Assembly: GCA_003290165.1 (NCBI GenBank)
Contig: QNQO01002044.1
Span: forward strand, 62,001 to 126,000
DNA: 64,000 nt
Direction: 5' to 3'
Source of the DNA: Berberis thunbergii
Lineage: Eukaryota; Streptophyta; Magnoliopsida; Ranunculales; Berberidaceae
Part shown: piece after piece, positions 47,901-57,600 of the stretch
How positions within the stretch are numbered: the first letter of the stretch is position 1
How the letters are laid out: each line of letters opens with the position of its first letter
Position numbers and translations under genes: made by a program
Notes under the pieces: model-generated
The model's database searches: none
What the model saw: the letters and a program-made list of their open reading frames with translations, nothing else
Told to the model about the DNA's origin: nothing

Positions 47901-50483
47901 TCAAAGGTTTAATACAATATTGGCCTGCATAAGTTTTGAGCCTAATCTGCCATATCTTTTAAACCCTTAGCGGGGGCAATAAACAGGGTAGGGTAGGAAT
48001 AGGGCCCCATTTGTACTGGTAAGGCAATGTCGCCTTCAACTTCCGACGTCTCTTCTTTGAACCCTGCAAGTGGAGATTTTTTATCTTGTGAGTTCTGCTG
48101 GAGGTAATCCTATTTTTCAAACCATGCCGAAAACATTACGTCTACTACACTTCCTGACGCGGGTAATTGCTATTACTGGTGCATTTCCATGTGATCTGTA
48201 TACCGTTGGAGGTTTTTATCATCGAAAGAGATCTCATAATAATTGGAATGAGTGTGAGTCATAGACTACAATGGCTGTGAAATCTCACAAACGGCCATGG
48301 CATTGATGGTGCGACATATGCTGCTTTTCCTGCTTCCCAGTGCCTGTTCTTCGTTGAGGTCTCCGGTGGATGCTACAATGACAGCGATGACATTTGTGGG
48401 GTGTTCCATCAGTTGGTTCTGTTTAGCCATATAGTGTGTTCATGTATCTTCAAATTCTGTAATGGTGTATACCCCATCAGTTTGCACATATCTCCCAACA
48501 AGCCTGCCTCTGGACCTGGTGCCTCAGGGATTGGCAGGAGTCTGTTACATGGCCATGTAAGATGCAAAAATATTTTGGAAGAGGCAGCATACTCGCATCG
48601 GATATCTATACTCTGGTACAGGTCCAATAACCCGTGTCTTGACCGAACCCAAAGCGTGGTCTTGACACGGTTGGAGACGCTTTGGGTCTATCTTGGTCAT
48701 GACCGGGGTCATTCCATATATCCATCTTGATTGTCTCTCTCAAATTCTCTCTCCCCAGTTAGCTTTAGTTTTATGGGATATGTTTATTCGTGTCTAGTTT
48801 CCCATTTTACCTGCTCTATTAATTTAGACTAATACAGATGTCATAAGTGCATCAGATCACAGTCTACCCCTTAGGAAATAGGAATATAACTGTCAGAGTC
48901 TAACCTATGTCCTACCTGTCTTTCCCCTGCCCTTCTTTCCTTGCCTCAATAGGCAGACATCCTTGAGTATTTTTCTCTTGCACAGACTTGAAACGACCCC
49001 CCTTTTTTTTTTTTTTTTGAAAAGCGAGCTGGGCTTTTAAAGATCCCATAACCTATCAACTGGGCGACCTATAGGACAACACCCATTAGAAAGTAACTAT
49101 GCCGCAGGTGGGATTTGAAGCTAGGGCGTGGGGGACAAATCCACACAGCCCTAACCACTAGGCCATAGACAATGTATTTCCTTCCTATTCATGTTACCCT
49201 TATTTTATGTTGCATTTATTTCCTTTTGTCTACTTTAGACAATGTAAAAATGTGGCCTGGAATTTTAGCTCATATGCCACTATTCCCAACATGTAACATT
49301 AACACCCTAGAGAGGGGAAATGGATTTTTTATTTTTTGTGGCAAAACAAATTATGATTGTTTATGAAAATTTAATATGATGTTCTCAGGTGTATGAATGG
49401 ATGAATGAACGAAGAGAGAGATTTTCACTGTCCTCCAGTGATAGTGCAATTCAATTGGATCTCATCTCTAAAGTGTATGGAATCTCGCGCGCTAAAGAAT
49501 TCTTTTCAAGGCTTCCAGAAAGTTTAAAGGACCATCGCACATATGGGGCACTTCTAACTGCGTATGTGGAAGCAAAAATGAAAAAAGACGCAGAATCCTT
49601 GATGAACAAAATTAAAGAAAAAGGCTATGCCATACATCCACTTCCTTACAATATGATGATGACGCTCTACATGAAATTTAAAGAATTTGATAAAGTCATC
49701 TCACTGGTATCAGAGATGACAGAGAAGAATTTGGAACTGGATATTTTTTCCTACAATATCTGGTTAACAACCTGTCGGGCCATGGGATCCATAGAGCTTA
49801 TGGAATCAGTTCTTGAGCGAATGAAACTCGATAGCAGAATTAATCCTACTTGGAAAACATACAGCACCATGGCTACCATGTACATTAATCTAGGGCAGGT
49901 CAAGAAAGCCAAAGCTAGCTTGAAGATGATTGAGGCTAGAGTTACTAGCCAAAATCAGGTCCCATATAATTATCTACTGAGCCTATATGGCGGCCTTGGT
50001 GAGAAGGAAGAGATTTATCGTATATGGAGCACATACAGAGCAAGCTTCCCAAACATTCCAAACTTTGGCTATCGTACGGTAATAGCTTCATTGCTTAGAT
50101 TAGATGATATTAGAGGTGCAGAAAAGTGTTATAGTGAATGGATGTCAGAGACATTAAGTTATGATCCTAGAATTTCTAACCTTATCATTCGGTGGTATGT
50201 TCGAAATAGGAAGGGGCTCAAGGCCAAGGAATTCCTTGACCATGTTATTGAAATGGGAGGTAAAGCGAATGCATACTCATGGGAGCTTCTCGCAGAAGGT
50301 CATATCAGGGAGAGGAGAATTGATGACGCTTTGTTTTGTATGAAGAAAGCTTATTCAACAGACCATTCTTATAAATGGCGTCCAGATCCGACAAATGTGT
50401 CCCGCATCCTTTCACTCTGTGAGAAGGAATCTAATATGGCTAGCAAAGAGGCATTCATGGACCTGCTAAGGAAAGTGAGGTGA
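44927..50483 (+). CDS. P-class pentatricopeptide repeat protein, At1g02150-like (copy 2, shortened C-terminus)
   Basis: Two exons, 44927-45283 and 49389-50483, joined at the same codon as copy 1 (GAG|GTGTATGAATGG); 483 aa. The N-terminus (first ~60 residues) is Ser/Pro/Thr/Asn-rich and looks like an organelle transit peptide. The PPR tract is collinear with copy 1 and very similar (for example TYGALLTAYVEAKMKKDAES and YNMMMTLYMKFKEFDKVISL). The coding sequence is open up to TGA at 50481-50483, where copy 1 has GGT TGC (here AGG TGA). Homology to the copy 1 tail continues beyond the stop for about 150 nt but with another stop and indels, so about 60 residues including the acidic tail are lost. 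The PPR repeats are almost complete, so an RNA-binding product is plausible. Confidence 0.9.
48647..48687. repeat. 11-bp perfect inverted repeat (hairpin)
   Basis: ACCCAAAGCGT and ACGCTTTGGGT are separated by 19 bp. A second inverted pair around GTGTCTTGACC / GGTCTTGACAC overlaps it. It could fold in the intron RNA, but no known element was recognised. Confidence 0.6.
49003..49167 (-). repeat. tRNA-derived SINE, family 1 (full-length reference copy)
   Basis: On the - strand: TATGGCCTAGTGGTTAGGGC (box A), GCTTCAAATCCC (box B with one change), TGCGGCATAGTTACTTTC, the body GGTCGCCCAGTTGATAGG, GGGATCTTTAAAAGCCC, GCTCGCTTTTC and a poly-A tail (T-run at 49003-49018). It lies about 220 bp before the PPR2 exon 2 acceptor, antisense to the gene. 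No clear target duplication was found. Confidence 0.8.
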
Positions 50484-51694
50484 TTCAATACTGAAGCTTA
50501 CATGTCAATGATCATCTCAAATGGTGGAACAGAATTTCGGATTAAGTTGTATTCGAATGAGACAGGAATACAGGATTAGTTGATGGAATTGATATGCTCT
50601 TCTCAATCAACTCGAGGGGGGCTTGTGATTACGTTTCACTATCTGATGCTGATATTGGCCCCAAGCCAAGTTGAATTAGCAGCTGGGGTTTCTCCAGACC
50701 CTCAATGGTGGTTGTACATGTAAAAGCATCCATATGCGCCTCGTAAACAAGGATCATGATTTCGTCTTTTGAAGTAATTTCGGTGTAATGATTTTAAGAA
50801 ATATTTCGGAAAATATTTTATTGTATGTAGAAATTTTTTTTTTGACATATATGATTATTCAGTCTTATGATTTTAAGAAAGATTTTGGAAAATATTCTGT
50901 TGTATGTAGAAAAAACAAAAATTTCAAAATATGTCAAACATATATAATATGCGAAAAAGTAATATACAAGCAAATCTGATAAACACAATAAATATATTAA
51001 TGAAGCCTAATTACACAAGTAATCCTATAAATGAAATTTTCTTCATAATTTTTTGATTTTACACGAAAATATCAAAATCTATAAACAAAAAATTATGAAA
51101 TATTTCGGCCGAAAAAATGTAATTTGTTTTGTAACTTTTTGGAGTTTACACGAAAATGCCAAAATTTACGAAAAAAAAACAAGAAATATTTCGAAATAAG
51201 TCATTGAAATAAGTACTTTAAATTTCGAGATCTCAAAAAAGAAATATTTTGCATAATCACATTTCTTGCTCGTAAATAACCCTTTTTACTAGGCCTTCTA
51301 AATTTAGAAGTGCTAAAACTCTACAAAAGCATTTCTTCTTCAACCCCGCTATAGGTAGAAAAGACTCTACATTGTAGCATGGCCTCATGCCTGTCTCTTA
51401 TGGATCGTTTCATGGAAACCCTAAGATCCATTACTTGCAATGATTAATGCATGCAAATCATGGAAAATTCAACTGAAAATATATATTCGATTTCATTGAT
51501 CCATGTAAACAATTAAACTTTTAACCAAAAAAAAGTCTTCAAACCAGAGTTTGTTTTGAAGTTACGGTTCTTCAATGAATTCCAAAGCAAAGTACTCAAT
51601 TTCGAAATACACCCAATAAGGGTGAAACTCATGCAAAACAAAATGCCATCCTAGAGGAGGTCAATCAATATCCGTCATACATGGCAACTAGCCG
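50484..51694. other. Convergent spacer between PPR2 and the nucleotidyltransferase gene
   Basis: The two genes end towards each other across this 1.2-kb spacer. It starts with the decayed PPR2 tail (to about 50640). A duplicated segment (ATGATTTTAAGAAA..TT.GGAAAATATT.T.TTGTATGTAGAAA) occurs at about 50788-50833 and 50867-50911. The rest is AT-rich, and no gene was seen. Confidence 0.65.
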
Positions 51695-54600
51695 TCACTT
51701 TCTATGAAGGGCGGATAACGGTGGGAAGTCATCGTTATCTTCTAGAATGTACGACTGCAGAACAACCCTAGAAATGAAACGAAAGATATTAAACAATATC
51801 AAATATATGTTAGATATGTTAATGGTGCTCGACATCAACTAAAATGCATTGCAAATTCCATACCTTTCTGTCTCCAGATTGATTTCCTGCATTACAGGTG
51901 CTTGACTCGATGCAAAGCTCTCTGGAGTATTCAGAGTATGTGATTTGCATACTTCTGAGGACGGGTCAACCAATGCAAGATGGTTCTCAGGTGGAACTGT
52001 GGAAACAAGCTCATTCTCAACTGAAGGATTTTGGATTTCCTTTTGTCCACACTGTTCACTTCCCTTGTCAGGATTCTTTTCAGACAATGCCACGCGCACA
52101 CCAACATTAGGTTTCTTAAACACGTTGGAAATCTTTGGCATCAACTTCTTCCTCTGTAAAACTCCAGTCATAAGATACGACTAATTATTTAACTATTGTC
52201 AAATTAACACAAGCCAAAGGACCCAAAGACTACAATATACTACTACACCTAGCATGATAACTTAGAATATTAAAATAAAAGAAAAGGAAGAAATTTCAAG
52301 AATCGAAAAGGAAAGGATGAACTTACCGTCCTAGGAAAGAATGTTCCAAGCCCTTGTCGTGTTTGCATTACTTGCCCACCAAAAAATGCACCAGGTGTAG
52401 TGATAAATCTCTCAGTGTACGCAGGTACATCCAGGACAAGGACACTGGTATTGAAATTGTCAAAAGCATTGTGCTCCAACCAGGACGAGCGGTTTAGGTT
52501 AATGTGCGGCTGATCATACCAGTACTGATAAGGAAATTCTAGGTGAAAATGTGAAACAGGTGCAGTTGAAGCACCAGTAATGCAACCGTGAGCACAGATC
52601 AAACTTCTTAAGTGGTATTCAGAGTTCCCGCTGAGATCTGCCAAAGGGCCAGTTTCATGACATCCAATTGAAGTACCCAGTTCTCTGGCATCACCACCAT
52701 GTCTTTGCGGTTTATCAACAGTCACACGACAAGGTTCACTGGATATCCTAATGTGGTGGATCCCTTCTTGTAATGAATAGGCATGAAATTTAGATTCCAC
52801 CACCAATCCACTGGAAACAGCATCATCCACATCTACCCTATATCCACTTCCATGTCTGCCTAATATTTTCGAGAAACGTTTGCGGATTTCAATGGAAATG
52901 TGTTCTTCAGGTAGTGCAAGGATCTTGCGGAAGTCCCGCGCGGCATATGAGAAACAACTACGTATGCGATAGAAATTTGCTGCATAACAATAATAGAAAC
53001 ATCAATAGGTGATGAACAAATGGGGCGAAAAAAATTCTGTAACTTTGCGTAAGTTCAATCAAGCTATAATACTGCTTGAAACTACATACCTTCACTTATG
53101 TTGTGACCAAGGTTGTTATTTTCTTTGAGTGGATCAATGATATTAATATACTTTGGCAAAAATGGCTTGGTCTCATGCATGTTCTGTGGAATAGTAAACA
53201 TCTGTGCACAGTACTTGAGATATTCTTTACAAAGCAAGAGCTCACCCTCCTCTTTATCTGGTTTCTCGACTAACAAAATCCAAAAACAAAATTTCAAAGA
53301 AAATTAGGATCTCAAGTTAATGAAAACCAAAAGCAAAAGATATCATTTAAACAGCGGGGAAGTTTCATTATTTTCTATTTATTAGCTAACAAATAACTTA
53401 TTATCGAAGAAAACCAACATGCACTAGAATAATACTGTCTTAGGCAGAGAATATGTTGCTTACCCACAATTTCTGGCAAAGAAGATGTGCAGACTGGGCC
53501 ACTCAAACTGATGCAATATTTACCCCAATCAAAATTTTCGTAGTAGTCCAGGAATTTGTAAAAAGCCTGTGGAAGGTAATAACCTGATTAAGATAAGTTT
53601 CTACGATGACCTGCTTTATAATAATCTGTTCCTCTAGCACTTACTGATAGAGGACCATCAATGGATGAGTGGAAGAGTTGGAAGATGTATAAAACCAACG
53701 TTTCCAATGCATATGAGGAGAGGAGACTATGACGACCACCAATTATCCGACTCTCGTAATAACACCAAGATTTGATAAATATGATGCTACGTTTTAAAAT
53801 ATGGTTTTTGCCAATTTGCTGGTCAACCTGGAAAATTAGAAAGTATCAAGATTATCAAATTCATAAAGACAAAGGAGAGCAAACATTGGTTCAAACATTA
53901 AAAAAAAAATGGCACATATCTTTGGTGGTAATAAAGAACTCATGTATACCTGTTCAAGAAACCATAATTTCCTTAGTCCACCCAACTGATTAGAGGTTAT
54001 CTCCAAAGAAATGTTTTGCACATTGCAAGTGATCAGTTTGACCTGCCATCAGAAATTGCAACTCTTAAGTAACAAACTAACAACACAAGGATGCATGGAC
54101 ACGGACACGCACGTCATGTCAGACACAGACATGACATGCCGACTCGACAATTTCCTAAAAACTAGGACTCAGAGGCATGTCGACACGTCATACTATTTTT
54201 TTAAATAAGTCATAAGCATAAACAATAATCTCATAAAGTGCCTTCTCTAGAGTGTCTTCATCTTTGTTGCAAGTAGAAAAAAATAGAAAAAACACAGAGA
54301 AGAAAAAATGTAGAGAAGAAGAGGTGCAAAGGTGGAGAGAAGATACACTCTGTAGTAAGAAAAAATCAAGTAGAGAAAAATATAGTAAATAAGAAGTAAA
54401 GGAGAGAATAAACATATGAGATAGGAAGAAGAAGCAAAGATTACGAAGTAGCATAGACTATCTCTATGCTTTAGTGGCTTTTTGTCCTATTTATCTTGAA
54501 TCTCAATTGAAAGTCATTCACTTCAGATGGATCAACAACTATTAAATTAGGTGATTATTTGCACACCTCTAAAAATAAAAAATTGGTTGTCGAGTCTTGA

Positions 54601-57600
54601 CTGTATCCTGACAAAGTTTTGGGTGTATTAGAGGTGTATTTGACACATTGACCATATTGACTATGTGTCTGACACCTGCCGACACATTGACCATGTGTTC
54701 AACGCGTGTCGGAGGCGTGTCAAGCGAGTGTCGGTGTCAAATACATGTTGGACACAGATACGGAAAATTTTCTAAAGAGTCCGTGCTTCCTTGATTACAC
54801 GTAATATAAGTATGAGAGAAAACATGTCACTAAACTAAACAAGTATTTGATGGGAACTAAAGAGGTATTGCTGCTTTATTAATTAGGTGATTGTCCCAAC
54901 AAATTACAAGATTTTAAATCCTCTCACTATAGTTATTTGCATGACCCTGCTCACCATAACATCCCCCATATGAGAAATAAGTATGTGTTATCTCCAACTT
55001 CTAAACAAATCCTTGTGAAGTGATACCAAATGTTTTGGAACTCCTCTTCCTTGAAACCTCTCCACCCTTTTTTAATTATTGAGAAGTATCAAAATCAATG
55101 CCATTTAGAAATGGTCATCATTTATGACTTCACCATTTAGAAAGTCAAAACGTTGATGATATGAGTGGTAATGGTATCTTTGTCCTCGACCAAACTCCCA
55201 TCAAAGCTAGTCCGTTTTAACCTTCAACACCTTAAGCTTATGCTCAGGTATGAAATTAGTCTTCAGCTCTGGAATGAACTCCATACCCTTCCATCTTCTG
55301 TAATGACATGCCAGATTCATCCAACCAGACTATTTCACTTCAAAAACTGGGTATCCTCCTAAGGGGATGGGTGCACTATGATAGAATCAGAGTGTGATCT
55401 GATCCCACTCTAGGAAGGGCTTAATAGGTTTGTTTGGATTAACTGGTTTTCTATTTCTAGGCTGAAAACTAAAAAATAAATAAATAAATAAATAAATTGA
55501 TCCGACTCTCAAAGGGGCAAGTCACTCTCATTATTGGACCAAGTAATTTCTCTCCTTCATAGAAATCAATCATGTTTCCAATTCCCTCTGATGCAGTTGT
55601 TTCCTTCTTGCTAGTTTTAACCCACTGCCCAACTGGCTGGGCCACAGTCTCCCATGGTCACCCACCTTCCTGCAAATAAAAAACAATGAGAAAGGTCCAA
55701 GGAATCACAAAAAATCAACACATTTATGGATCTCCCACCCCTTCGGATCAGATGAACCCCTTGCACTCGAAAAGCCACCTCCTTATTCTTGAATATCTTG
55801 CTCTCCCAGTCACTTACATATGGCATATAAGATGCTCTGTAACACCTTCGGCTTCCCTTTTGGAAAGACATTGCACCTCCAACACTAGAGGACAACGCAA
55901 GCAAGGACCTGAACCAGTTGAGGAAGTACTCCACACCTCTAGAGCAAAGACACCAAATGCAAAATGATGCCTCCACTCCAATCCTCACAGAGCACACGAC
56001 TATCATCTGCTTTTAATCCCTTCTAATCAAAACATCCTTAGTAGGTAGACAATCCCAAGCCATGCTTCAAATGAGAGAATCAATAATGACATGATGATTT
56101 TGGTAGAGATAGCCTTCCATCATACCCACTGATAACGAATTTAATGGACCATGCTAGAGTGTGGGGGCTGATGAATGACAGTCAACTTTTCATAGAAAGA
56201 ATTCACCGGAAAAACCCCTTCTTTTGACCACTTCCAAAACAATCATCCTCCTCCACAATGGACTTGAAGGCAACAAGATTGAACAAATTGACAGCTTCCT
56301 CCACTTCAAAGTCATAGATGTTTTTTTCCACCGTTCATCCTACTCCATTCCCTATGTTGTTAGGGGTGAGGTGCCAGGGGTGTGCCGCTAGCACCTTGGT
56401 GACCTTGAGCACCATATCAAAGAAACTTTTTTTTATGGGTAGAACTCTTAGATCAGATTCAACTATCTTGATGTGTGGAATGAATTAGGTTGTGATTTAA
56501 GTCGTTTCTATAAAGACTTTTCTTTATATTTTCCTCTTTAAGTTACATTTCCAAAAGTATCTAGGTGTGTCATCAGAACCTTGTTTATCCTGCACCTTGA
56601 CTAAAGTATGGCACTGCGTGCTCCATGGCTAGGGTAAAGGATAAACTGGAGACTTTCAAGCCTTGGCAAAACTGCAGAGGAGGCTCCAACAAGATAGACT
56701 GTTCCACCCTCCCCAACCATACCAAACAGACTCACTGTGCCATCGAGGAACTTGTGTGCTCTAGATATTCTTCGAAAACAACTACTCAAAGGTAGCATCC
56801 CAACCCACACATCATACCAGACTTCATTATATAACCATTTCTTAGAGAAATGGAAATTACTCTCCGAAATTGCAACTTGATGTAAAAAATACTCCTTTCC
56901 ATGAGATGGCCTTTAAGTGTACTAAGGAATCTATCCATTCCCATCCCCATAATGTTTAGCTTGGATAAACCCTTCTCCGAAGACTATTTGCTTCAACGTC
57001 ATAGTACCAAAGACACATCCCTAATAGACCAACATTCCTCTTCTTAAATAACGCACACCCAAATCACCATGCATTTTTTGAAATACAAAATCCTTTCCCA
57101 TTCCACATCATGAAAACCTTTAGAATCCTTAAACCCTTACAAATTAAATAAGAGAAGGCTTCCATCTTGTTTGCTATAGAAGTATGTGAAGGAAAAATAC
57201 AAACAATATATGGATGTTGGATAGAGCACTCTTAATGAAAGTGAATCTACTCCTTTTGGATGAGAGTACCAATTTCCACAACGCAAAAGTTTTTTCAAGG
57301 GTCTCAATCACTGGGTCTAAATGTATTTTTACCTCAAATGAGTTGTCAATGGGAGACCAAGGTAAATGAAAGGATATGAACCCTTAGTACACCCAAATTT
57401 GACATATATCTGTATCATATGCAAATTGAAGGTGTGTACTACAAAAAAAATTCTTAACTTTAAACCTGAAAACATCTCCCATCACCATGGATTAGGTCAC
57501 GAGTTCCATTTCCATAGCAAAAAGGATGGAGACCGCGGATCAACTTCACGAAGACCTTTATCATTTTTGAAGAAATATCAGAGTCATTGATCAAAACTGA

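Larger units (their letters stand above)
45284..49388 (+). other. Expanded intron of PPR gene 2
   Basis: 4.1 kb, against 513 bp in copy 1. It holds a (GGGGGA)3 patch at 45559-45578, a SINE at 49003-49167, an inverted repeat at 48647-48687 and a possible transposon edge near 47395 (AATAGGGATGGCAA, an end-like word known from plant hAT-type repeats; the other end is not found). The ORFs inside are short and show no domain. Confidence 0.65.

Noticed and set aside
48401..48730. 109-codon ORF in the PPR2 intron
   Set aside because: No domain, and part of it is the inverted repeat; codon pattern looks random.
52270..52830. 186-codon - strand ORF as a separate gene
   Set aside because: It is part of exon 7 of the nucleotidyltransferase gene read through into the intron.
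55617..56006. 129-codon - strand ORF as a gene
   Set aside because: It lies in a wrong frame of the decayed LINE zf-RVT region.
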